Shown piece by piece: positions 1 to 6,627 of a stretch of DNA of 6,627 bases. The stretch covers positions 1 through 6,627 of the forward strand of contig JAHEYE010000197.1 in NCBI GenBank assembly GCA_023251695.1. The letters are read 5' to 3'. How positions within the stretch are numbered: the stretch's first letter is position 1; each line of letters starts with the position of its first letter. The position numbers were made by a program, and so were the translations under genes. Origin of the DNA: Sphingobacteriaceae bacterium. Its GTDB lineage: Bacteria; Bacteroidota; Bacteroidia; B-17B0; Aurantibacillaceae. The notes under the pieces are model-generated. The model was not told the origin of the DNA and did no database searches. It worked only from the letters and a program-made list of their open reading frames with translations.

Positions 1-2114
1 TGTTTTACATCTAAAATATCTTTTGTGTTTCCTAAAAATGAAATGGTGTACTTATCAATTAAATAAGCACCACTCGCATCTTTCAACGAATTAATGCTTA
101 ACTGATGATACAAACCATCGAGTGATAAATATAATTTCTTCACGCCCGCTAATTGGGCATCTAAATTTTTCCAGACTAAAGCGTAGGCTTCGTTCTCAGG
201 CTTGCGGTTAATGGTTTTATCGCGGAATGTTTTTACGGTTTCCTGAATTAATTGCGCATCGCCTAATTCAACCAGCGAAGCTTTTGAATCTTTAATAACT
301 ACAGCAACATATTTTGCTTTTCCTGTGAAGCCATTGTTGTATTCGTTTACTTCCACAATTTCAACAGCGGCTTCTCCTGCGGCCAAAGCTTTTGAAATAC
401 TTTCAAAATTCACAACACTAACCGTTTTGCTTTCGTTGAACAAGGCGCTTTTTTGCGACAGAACTCTTTCGTAAGCATTGGCTTTGTTTTCTAAACTATC
501 TACGTTAATGTGTTCTTCCGCCAATTCAGCTTTTGATAATTGATAAGCGGTGTTTAATTGCTCCTTAGTCTCGAGCCAGTTGTTATAAGTTTGCTGTAAT
601 TCAGCGTCGCCGCTATTCGCAATCGCATTACGGATCTTAGAAGAAGTATTTAATAAAAACCCTTTTGTATTTACTAATGTATTATAAAGCGAATTTACAA
701 GACCTGCATCTTTACCGTAATTGGCAACAACAAACGAATAATAGCGGTGTAATAACGAATTGGTCTTTTCCCAATACAATGTTTTTTCATTGTCGTTTAA
801 AGAATTAAAAAAAGTGTTGATGTAATTTTGTGTGTTATCAATTACAATTTGGTAATTCGCTTTTACCTCAGCAATCTGATTGTTTTGCCATTGGGTTAAT
901 GCTAAATCTTCGAGCGACTGAATGTAATTCGGATGCTTCTCGCCATAAATTGTTTTTTTCTTTTCCGAAACAGATTTTAATAATTCCAATGACTTTGTAT
1001 TGTTCCCTGCGTAACGATAATAATTTCCTAAATCCTGCATAGCAGATAGAGTAGAGGGATGACTATCACCTAATTTGCGCTTGTCAATATCAACGGCGCT
1101 GTTTAATAGTTTTTCTACATCAGCCGTTTTGCCCATTTCCATATACAAACCGGCGAGACCACGTTTTAAATGCGCTAAATCGGGATGCGCGCCTAATTTC
1201 TTTTCTTTAATGGCAATGGCCGATAAATATAATTTCTCAGCCTCGGTATATTTTTTCTGCAGACGTAAAATATTGGCCTGATTAATTTCCAACTTGATAT
1301 AATTAGAAGAATTATCTTTCAAAATCTTTTTTGCGTGTTCAATACAGCTTTGCATATCGGTTTCAGCAACGTTTAATTTTGCCATATCGGCATGTGTCAT
1401 TGCTAAATTATTATGCACCAAAGCCTGACCTAATTCATCATTGCTTTCTTTTAAAATTCCTAAAGCTTCATTCAAATATTTTTCGGCTTGTGTATATTCT
1501 CCTAAGTCTTTTAACAACACGCCTTTGTTGTTTAAAGAAACTGCATACATGTTTTTATTGCTTTCATCTTTGCGTAGTTCCAAAGCCTGATCGCTGAAGG
1601 GTTTTGCTTTGGTGTAGCGTCCGTTAGCCTGATACAACAAACTCAGATTGCTAATTACCTGCGAGTAATTTAATCCGCTTTTTGTGCCATTACTTTCATA
1701 AAAGAATTTGGCTTGCTTAAAACTCGATTCCGCCAGATGAAATTTATTGGTCGCCATAAACATTTCCCCATTATGGTTATTGGCGTAAGCTTTATCTTCA
1801 GCAGAAATATCATTACCATCATAAAATGTTTTAGCGTTTGTAATTGTTTTTCCTACAGAACTCCCCTTTTCAGCATTTTCAAAAGTTCCGCTATTATCAA
1901 TAAATGAAATAGCGTAATTAAAGTTACTCTCATCAAATTCCTTTCGGGATTTATCCATCGATTCGTTGAGCTGACTTTTCCCGGCGGACTTAAATTTATC
2001 AGCCACGGCGTTATCGGATTTTTCTTTTAATTTATCTTTCAGTCCGCCTAAATTAATTTGAGTAAAGACAGTAGTAGTTGAAAGAACAAATACCGTGATA
2101 ATAAATCGTTTCAT
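1..2114 (-). CDS. Secreted TPR-CHAT domain protein, C-terminus cut by window edge
   Basis: The minus-strand frame is open for 704 codons from the ATG at 2114-2112 and runs off the left edge. Residues 1-19 (MKRFIITVFVLSTTTVFTQ) look like a Sec signal peptide, so the protein is probably exported. Residues 20-110 are charged and polar with no domain I recognise. About residues 150-430 are tetratricopeptide repeats. One clear unit starts near 190 ('NNKGVLLKDLGEYTQAEKYL'), and later units have the 42-residue kinesin-light-chain-like pattern with 'LG..HP' near 307, 349 and 390. About residues 430-560 are helical and link to the start of a CHAT domain from about 565. CHAT shows as 'VEIVEV', 'KKLYLSLDGLYHQLSINSL' and 'YLIDKYTISFLGNTKDI'. 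CHAT is a caspase-superfamily (clan CD) peptidase-like fold, whose His and Cys motifs would lie beyond the window, so activity cannot be judged. TPRs usually bind protein partners; the partner and substrate here are unknown. The start lies 6 nt after the holB stop, with no Shine-Dalgarno but A-rich sequence, suggesting co-transcription. Confidence 0.88.
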   Translation of the reverse strand, partial: MKRFIITVFVLSTTTVFTQINLGGLKDKLKEKSDNAVADKFKSAGKSQLNESMDKSRKEFDESNFNYAISFIDNSGTFENAEKGSSVGKTITNAKTFYDGNDISAEDKAYANNHNGEMFMATNKFHLAESSFKQAKFFYESNGTKSGLNYSQVISNLSLLYQANGRYTKAKPFSDQALELRKDESNKNMYAVSLNNKGVLLKDLGEYTQAEKYLNEALGILKESNDELGQALVHNNLAMTHADMAKLNVAETDMQSCIEHAKKILKDNSSNYIKLEINQANILRLQKKYTEAEKLYLSAIAIKEKKLGAHPDLAHLKRGLAGLYMEMGKTADVEKLLNSAVDIDKRKLGDSHPSTLSAMQDLGNYYRYAGNNTKSLELLKSVSEKKKTIYGEKHPNYIQSLEDLALTQWQNNQIAEVKANYQIVIDNTQNYINTFFNSLNDNEKTLYWEKTNSLLHRYYSFVVANYGKDAGLVNSLYNTLVNTKGFLLNTSSKIRNAIANSGDAELQQTYNNWLETKEQLNTAYQLSKAELAEEHINVDSLENKANAYERVLSQKSALFNESKTVSVVNFESISKALAAGEAAVEIVEVNEYNNGFTGKAKYVAVVIKDSKASLVELGDAQLIQETVKTFRDKTINRKPENEAYALVWKNLDAQLAGVKKLYLSLDGLYHQLSINSLKDASGAYLIDKYTISFLGNTKDILDVK

Positions 2115-2120
2115 TTTATT

Positions 2121-3242
2121 CTATTTTAAAATCATTAATTCTTTTGTTTTCAGGAGCAGGTCCATAAACAAAATTTTTGGATTCGCGTTGCGTTCAATAT
2201 AATAATAAGAGCCGTTAAATTCTTCCACAAGTTTTTCGTAATTATTTTGAGTAATAAAAGGTGCAAATTTTTCGAGAAACTGTTTTTCATTGCCGCCTAG
2301 CCTGACTAAATCGCGTGAACCAAAATTATACATGAGGCTGTCGCGGAAAATTTCAAGTGAATAATGTAAAAATTGTTTTTGCTTTTCGCGTCCCTGTGCA
2401 GCGTTAAGATCAATCCAGGCTAATGCTTTATCGCAATCAAATTTTAAAGCAAGACGCATGAAAGATTGAAAATGCTGTAAAAAAGAAAGCTCGTCGTCGT
2501 TTTGCGTTAATTGCTTAATGGCTTCATTAAAATTTCCATCGCATAAAAAAGCGGCCTGCGCGGCATTGTCGGCATTAACGCCGAATTTTTTCACCAAGGC
2601 ATCAGAAATTTCGCTTTCTTTTAATCGGGGAAATGGAATTTGCTGCACGCGCGAAAGAATGGTTGATAAAAGCGCATCCGGGTTATTACAAATGAGGATG
2701 AACAAAGTTTGCTCAGGAGGTTCTTCGAGTACTTTTAATAATTTGTTGGCGGCCTCAGTGTTCATTTTTTCAGGCTGCCAGATAACCATCATTTTATAAA
2801 CACCTTCGTAACTGGTATAACTTAACTCGCGGATAATATGTCCGCTTTCCTCTACGGGAATAATGGGCTGCTTGTTTTCGGCACCTAAACTATCGAACCA
2901 ATCGTTTAATGTTAAGTATGGCATTTCTAAAAATGCTTCACGGAATTCCACAATGAGGTCGTTGCTCCTTTTTACGTCTTTCGATTTTGCAATCGGAAAA
3001 ACAAAATGCAAATCAGGGTGAACGAGTTTACCGACTTTCAAACACGAAGGACAAGCTCCGCAAGAATCAGCAGCTTGCTTATTGGTACAAAACAAATATT
3101 TTGCAAACGCGATGGCTGTTGGTAAATTGCCCGAACCATCGGCACCTGTAAATAATAGAGCGTGAGGCAAACGGTTTTCGCTAACCATTTTTAATAAACG
3201 GCCTTTTACTTCTTTTTGCCCGACTATATCGTTTAAAAACAC
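2121..3242 (-). CDS. holB: DNA polymerase III delta' subunit (clamp loader)
   Basis: This 373-residue protein is probably the delta' subunit of the clamp loader, which with tau/gamma and delta opens the sliding clamp and places it on primed DNA in the cytoplasm. The start 'FLNDIVGQKEVKGRL' and 'LPHALLFTG' (25-33) match the family. The Walker-A-like loop GADGSGN (33-39) has Asn39 where the nucleotide-binding Lys would be. Cys52, Cys61, Cys64 and Cys67 form a zinc-module pattern, followed by HPDLHFVFP (75-83), typical of Bacteroidota. 'ANKLLKVLEEPPEQTLFIL' (165-183) and 'TILSRVQ' (194-200) are the usual clamp-loader AAA+ segments, although the Cys of the classic SRC motif is Val199. The altered Walker A suggests a non-ATPase subunit, as known for E. 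coli delta'. The start codon is GTG; no in-frame ATG lies between it and the upstream stop at 3290-3288, and the next Met (residue 19) would remove conserved sequence. The stop is TAG. It lies between dprA (88 nt upstream) and the TPR-CHAT gene. The gene symbol follows function, since sequence alone separates it less surely from dnaX-like paralogues. Confidence 0.93.
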   Translation of the reverse strand: MFLNDIVGQKEVKGRLLKMVSENRLPHALLFTGADGSGNLPTAIAFAKYLFCTNKQAADSCGACPSCLKVGKLVHPDLHFVFPIAKSKDVKRSNDLIVEFREAFLEMPYLTLNDWFDSLGAENKQPIIPVEESGHIIRELSYTSYEGVYKMMVIWQPEKMNTEAANKLLKVLEEPPEQTLFILICNNPDALLSTILSRVQQIPFPRLKESEISDALVKKFGVNADNAAQAAFLCDGNFNEAIKQLTQNDDELSFLQHFQSFMRLALKFDCDKALAWIDLNAAQGREKQKQFLHYSLEIFRDSLMYNFGSRDLVRLGGNEKQFLEKFAPFITQNNYEKLVEEFNGSYYYIERNANPKILFMDLLLKTKELMILK

Positions 3243-3261
3243 GAAGTAAATATAGGGTTTT

Positions 3262-3339
3262 TTGGTTTGTGGTTTATTGTTTCGGGTTTAATATCTAACT
3301 CAAAAACCATAAACCCGAAACAATAAACATTTAAACCAA
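3262..3339. repeat. Long inverted repeat between dprA and holB
   Basis: The arms 3272-3290 (gtttattgtttcgggttta) and 3310-3328 are perfect reverse complements over 19 bp, separated by a 19-nt loop (3291-3309). Outside a small asymmetric interior loop (3 versus 4 nt), another 7 bp pair: TTGGTTT at 3262-3268 with AAACCAA at 3333-3339. The right outer arm therefore covers the last codons and stop of dprA. The stem is AT-rich with a short CGGG core, and neither strand has a T-run directly after it, so it does not look like a standard intrinsic terminator. It could still fold in the dprA-holB transcript and affect holB expression or RNA stability, or be one copy of a dispersed palindromic repeat. 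The role is unknown. Confidence 0.85.
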
Positions 3340-4443
3340 CGAATACATCTTCCCGGGATGGGATTTAATAATATTAGAGAATTCCAGTTGCAATAAGAGA
3401 GAAGAAACTTTACTTACCGGAAAACTACTTGCATAGCTGATTTCATCCATATGCACTTGCTTTTTATTGACAAACGCATCGATAATTTTTTGTTCTTCTT
3501 CATTAAGATTCAGCGGCAAAGGTATTTGAGAGCTTTCTTTCTTTTTGTTTTGCGTTTCAGTATCCCAGCCCATAATATAAAATAAATCTGCTGCACTTTC
3601 CATTAATGAGGCCCTGTTCATTTTAATAAGAGCATTACAGCCCTCACTAAAAGGATCGTTGGTGCGTCCGGGAAAAGCAAAAACATCTTTATTATAGCTA
3701 TTGGCAATCGTTGCTGTAATTAAGCTGCCGCCGTCACGTTTACTTTCAAGCACCACTAAAGCATCACACATTCCTGCAACAATGCGGTTTCTCTTCGGAA
3801 AATTAACCGCATCCGGATTGGTCCCGCTCCGGAAGTCAGTCAGTATCCCTCCTTTTTTCTGCATTTTCATAGCTATGTTTTCGTGTAAGGAAGGATAAAT
3901 CCGATCGAGTCCGTGAGCCACAACACCAACCGTATCCAAATCATTTTCCAGTGCTTTTTTATGGGCAATAACATCAATACCATAAGCTAAACCACTCACC
4001 ACTAAAATACCACTGCCCCTTAATTCAGAAATAAATTTTCCGGTTTGTTCAATACCATATCCGCTGGGCTGCCTTGTTCCGACAACTGCAACAATTTTTT
4101 CCGTATTCAGATCTGCGTTTCCTTTATAATACAAGAGAGCAGGACTATCGTTGCAGAATTTTAAACGGTGCGGATAATTCTTGTCTGTAAAAAAAAGCGG
4201 GGTAATATTATTTTCTTCAATAAAACGGATTTCTTTTTCAGCTTCGTGTAAAACATCTTTTCCGTTCAGTAAAGAATTGGCAACAAATTCGCCTACACCT
4301 GGAATTTTTAAAAGTGTTGCTTTTTTAGCTTCAAACACGGCGCCCGCGCTTCCGCAGTAAGCTAAAAGATTTTTAGTATGGCCATCTCCAATTCCGTTTA
4401 TAAGAGTTAGACCTATTTGGTACAATAATTCGTCGGACAGCAT
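3331..4443 (-). CDS. dprA: DNA-processing protein DprA (Smf)
   Basis: This 370-residue protein is full length for DprA, which binds incoming single-stranded DNA during natural transformation and loads RecA on it in the cytoplasm. An N-terminal helix-hairpin-helix-like region covers about 10-60 ('LINGIGDGHTKNLL', 'IPGVGEFVANSL'). The Rossmann-like core spans about 80-285: 'VAVVGTRQPSGYG' (118-130), 'VVSGLAYGIDVIAHKKAL' (148-165), 'GLDRIYPSLH' (178-187), 'NFPKRNRIVAGMCDALVVLES' (214-234), 'GGSLITATIA' (238-247) and 'DVFAFPGR' (253-260). A Lys/Ser-rich linker near 298-306 leads to a C-terminal winged-helix domain (about 313-370). The usual 'SE' after the fourth strand reads 'TDF' (202-204). The start is ATG and the stop TAA; the upstream sequence is A-rich with no Shine-Dalgarno. 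It diverges from the receptor gene and lies 88 nt upstream of holB. DprA is also found in bacteria not known to be competent, so it does not prove transformability here. Confidence 0.96.
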   Translation of the reverse strand: MLSDELLYQIGLTLINGIGDGHTKNLLAYCGSAGAVFEAKKATLLKIPGVGEFVANSLLNGKDVLHEAEKEIRFIEENNITPLFFTDKNYPHRLKFCNDSPALLYYKGNADLNTEKIVAVVGTRQPSGYGIEQTGKFISELRGSGILVVSGLAYGIDVIAHKKALENDLDTVGVVAHGLDRIYPSLHENIAMKMQKKGGILTDFRSGTNPDAVNFPKRNRIVAGMCDALVVLESKRDGGSLITATIANSYNKDVFAFPGRTNDPFSEGCNALIKMNRASLMESAADLFYIMGWDTETQNKKKESSQIPLPLNLNEEEQKIIDAFVNKKQVHMDEISYASSFPVSKVSSLLLQLEFSNIIKSHPGKMYSLV

Positions 4444-4494
4444 TTGTTTTAAAAAGATTCTTTTATATATTGTGCTTTGAAATTAAAACCCGGA
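4444..4494. promoter_or_regulatory. Divergent intergenic region, dprA / TonB-dependent receptor
   Basis: These 51 bp separate the two divergent ATG codons and must carry the upstream signals of both genes unless promoters lie inside coding sequence. For the receptor, TTTG at 4443-4446 followed after 19 nt by TATATTG (4466-4472) resembles a Bacteroidota primary-sigma promoter (TTTG, about 19 nt, TAnnTTTG), but the -7 element matches only partly. For dprA I see only the TATATA at 4465-4470 and no TTTG at the right distance. Neither gene has a Shine-Dalgarno site. Both starts are preceded by A-rich sequence, as is normal in this phylum. The promoter call is inference. Confidence 0.35.
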
Positions 4495-6627
4495 ATGCAC
4501 AAAATTACGTTACTTTTTACATTTTGCTTTATTCTGTTAAAAATTAATTTTTACGGGCAGGATAATGGTTTCATCCTTGGGAAGGTAAAAGACAAAAACG
4601 ACGCATTACCCGGGGCTATCGTTTCGGTAGGACCGAAAACAGGAACCTCAACCGATATTAACGGCGATTTTATACTCACTGTACCTTCAGGCACTTATGC
4701 GCTGGAGTGTGCAATGGTAGGGTACAAGTCCCAAAAGCAGAACATTACGATTGCTGCAGGAGATACTTTGAAAATCAATTTCATCATGGCGGACGCGAAT
4801 ACCATGCTGGAAGAAGTGGTTGTATCGGCCGGGAAGTTCGAACAAAAATTATCTGATGTTACCGTGAGCATGGAGGTGATAAAGCTTCAGCTGATAGAAA
4901 ACAAAAACACAACAGTATTAGACCAAATCATCAATCAAATTCCGGGTGTTACTGTTTCCGACGGACAGGCTAGCATCAGGGGCGGAAGCGGTTTTGCATA
5001 TGGTGCGGGAAGCCGTGTATTAATGATGGTGGACGAAATGCCTATGCTTAGCGCTGATGCCGGCGACGTAAAATGGAATTATTTACCGATAGAAAATCTG
5101 GAACAGGTTGAGGTCATAAAAGGAGCCTCGTCTGCTTTGTTTGGTTCTTCTGCACTAAACGGTGTAATTAATTTGCGTACCGCATATGCCAAGGATAAGC
5201 CTAATACTTCGGTAACAGTTTTTGCGGGCGGTTACGACGCGCCTAAATACCAATACAAATGGTGGAAAGGTTCAAGTCAGCAACAACAAGGAATAAATTT
5301 TTCTCACGCACAAAAAATCGGACAACTAGACTTAGTAATTGGCGGACACATGTATCATGATGACGGGTACAGGGGCGGAATTGTGACGCAAACATTAGGG
5401 GTTGGAACAAAAACAGTAACTGAAGATGTTTTAAAAACCGAAGACGAAACCCGCAGCAGGTTTAATATGAATCTGCGGTATAATTTCAAAAAAATAGCCG
5501 GACTTTCGGTTGGCGTTAACACTAATATGATGGACGTGAAGGGAGGGTTGTTTTTTTTATGGAAAACTGCGGACAGCGCTTATTGTCCGAACGATATTCA
5601 GAAATATAAAAACAAAAGATTTAACATCGACCCGTTTATTACGTATTACTTCGGGCAAGGAAATAAATTAAGTTTGCGAAATCGTTACTTTTTAACGGTT
5701 AACACTAATGACAAAGCACAGGAATCGACATCTGAATTATATTACGACGAACTGCAATATCAAAAACAATTTAAAAACAATTTTACAATTACAACGGGCG
5801 CCGTGTTTATGAAACAGCAAATATTTTCTGATTCGTTATTCGGCAGACACACCGGAAAAAATTACGCGGCGTATTTGCAGCTTGACAAGAAAATAAAAAA
5901 ATTAACGGCATCATTGGGTATGCGCGCCGAACGTTACGAGGTGGATACGGCTTATACACGTGGTTATTTAAAAATCGGAAAGAAAGAAATAAATAATTTG
6001 AAATTCCAGCCGGTATTCAGGGCCGGATTAAATTATCAATTGTTCACGTATACGTTTATACGCGCTTCATACGGACAAGGCTACCGTTTTCCAAGCGTTG
6101 CCGAAAAATTTGTCAGCACAGGCGTAAGCGCATTAAAAATTTATCCAAATCCGTCTTTGCAACCGGAGCGGGGATGGAGTACTGAGATTGGTGTGAAGCA
6201 GGGGTTTTCTGTTGGAAAATTTAAAGGGTTTGTGGATGTATCCGCTTTCTGGATGGAGTATCACAACATGGTGGAATTTACTTTTGATTTCTTTTTGCCT
6301 AACGGACAAAAACCGGATTTATCCGTTCCGCTTCAAACTTTATTAGATAACGCAGGCTTCAAATCGCAAAACATGGGCCGCGCGCAAATTAAAGGCACAG
6401 AAATTTCTGTTAACGGCACCGGAAAAATCGGACCGATTAACCTGAGCTTATTTGCCGGATACACTTACATCAATCCAATTAATCCTGATTATAATCCGTC
6501 GGTCGACACGCTTGGTCTTCCGTATTTAAATGTGCTCAAATACCGTAACCGGCATTTATTTAAAAACGATATTCAGTTAGATTATAAATTTATTTCTGTG
6601 GGATTCAGCACGAGGTACCAGAGCTTT
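4495..6627 (+). CDS. TonB-dependent outer-membrane receptor, C-terminus cut by window edge
   Basis: The frame is open for 711 codons to the right edge with no break. Such receptors import a ligand across the outer membrane using energy from TonB-ExbBD. Residues 1-21 look like a signal peptide, with likely cleavage before Gln22 ('NFYGQ'). About residues 27-98 form a carboxypeptidase-D-like regulatory domain ('LPGAIVSVGPKTGTSTDINGDF', 'GYKSQ'), common in Bacteroidota receptors. 'EEVVV' (106-110) lies where the TonB box would be. The plug domain spans about 114-228, with 'LDQIINQIPGV', 'IRGGSGFAYGAGSRVLMMVD' and 'VEVIKGASSALFGSSALNGVINL' (205-227). The rest is beta barrel, including 'YGQGYRFPSVAEKF' near 525 and 'NPSLQPERGWSTEIG' near 551. 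The last barrel strands are missing because of the window edge. The ATG is preferred over an in-frame TTG at 4477; an in-frame stop lies at 4450-4452. No SusD-like partner is visible, and the substrate (siderophore, cobalamin, other) cannot be told. Confidence 0.95.
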   Translation, partial: MHKITLLFTFCFILLKINFYGQDNGFILGKVKDKNDALPGAIVSVGPKTGTSTDINGDFILTVPSGTYALECAMVGYKSQKQNITIAAGDTLKINFIMADANTMLEEVVVSAGKFEQKLSDVTVSMEVIKLQLIENKNTTVLDQIINQIPGVTVSDGQASIRGGSGFAYGAGSRVLMMVDEMPMLSADAGDVKWNYLPIENLEQVEVIKGASSALFGSSALNGVINLRTAYAKDKPNTSVTVFAGGYDAPKYQYKWWKGSSQQQQGINFSHAQKIGQLDLVIGGHMYHDDGYRGGIVTQTLGVGTKTVTEDVLKTEDETRSRFNMNLRYNFKKIAGLSVGVNTNMMDVKGGLFFLWKTADSAYCPNDIQKYKNKRFNIDPFITYYFGQGNKLSLRNRYFLTVNTNDKAQESTSELYYDELQYQKQFKNNFTITTGAVFMKQQIFSDSLFGRHTGKNYAAYLQLDKKIKKLTASLGMRAERYEVDTAYTRGYLKIGKKEINNLKFQPVFRAGLNYQLFTYTFIRASYGQGYRFPSVAEKFVSTGVSALKIYPNPSLQPERGWSTEIGVKQGFSVGKFKGFVDVSAFWMEYHNMVEFTFDFFLPNGQKPDLSVPLQTLLDNAGFKSQNMGRAQIKGTEISVNGTGKIGPINLSLFAGYTYINPINPDYNPSVDTLGLPYLNVLKYRNRHLFKNDIQLDYKFISVGFSTRYQSF

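Noticed and set aside
830..1907. Several small plus-strand open frames (68 to 88 codons) at 830-1042, 1075-1281, 1331-1597 and 1713-1907
   Set aside because: They lie antisense inside the TPR-CHAT gene, have no recognisable domain, and their sequences read as shadows of the minus-strand frame.
3255..3290. G-tracts in the plus strand (GGG, GG, GG, GGG) as a possible G-quadruplex
   Set aside because: Only two tracts have three Gs, the spacers are long, and the inverted repeat explains the sequence better.
3272..3328. Intrinsic terminator for dprA
   Set aside because: The stem is long but AT-rich, the loop is 19 nt, and no T-run follows it in the minus-strand direction; the tail is A/C-rich instead.
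2518..3898. Plus-strand open frames at 2518-2799 and 3701-3898
   Set aside because: They are antisense to holB and dprA, whose own frames are clearly conserved proteins.
1..4443. A defence or CRISPR-linked protease system built around TPR-CHAT (as in Csx29)
   Set aside because: No Cas gene, CRISPR array or nuclease partner is in view, and the signal peptide argues for export rather than a cytoplasmic effector.
5551..5558. Run of eight T in the receptor gene as a possible frameshift or phase-variation site
   Set aside because: The frame reads through it intact (Leu-Phe-Phe-Leu-Trp) and a run of eight is not unusual in AT-rich coding sequence.

Overview
The window looks like a chromosomal segment of a Bacteroidota bacterium. 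The evidence is the AT-rich sequence, the lack of Shine-Dalgarno sites before the starts, a DNA polymerase III delta' subunit with the Bacteroidota-style 'HPDLHFVFP' segment, and a TonB-dependent receptor with an N-terminal carboxypeptidase-D-like regulatory domain and an 'EEVVV' segment before the plug. I cannot name the genus.

Layout: three genes run leftward on the minus strand, in transcription order dprA (3331-4443), a holB-like delta' gene (2121-3242), and a large secreted TPR-CHAT protein (1-2114, cut at its C-terminus by the window edge). A TonB-dependent outer-membrane receptor gene (4495-6627, cut at its C-terminus by the right edge) runs rightward, divergent from dprA. The two divergent starts are 51 bp apart, and that gap must hold both sets of upstream signals. 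Coding density is very high. The only other gap of any size is the 88 bp between dprA and holB, which is mostly a long inverted repeat. No stretch over 300 bases lacks a gene, and I see no RNA genes, insertion sequences, CRISPR arrays or phage genes.

How the genes relate: DprA (RecA loading on incoming single-stranded DNA) and delta' (clamp loader) both act on DNA in the cytoplasm, but their proximity need not mean a shared pathway. The TPR-CHAT gene begins 6 nt after the holB stop, so it is probably co-transcribed with holB, although its product carries a signal peptide and is probably exported. The receptor is a separate unit facing the other way. I found no convincing new multi-gene system. 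The items most worth a second look are the 19-bp perfect inverted repeat (with outer imperfect arms) between dprA and holB, and the coupling of an exported caspase-superfamily (CHAT) protein to a clamp-loader gene.
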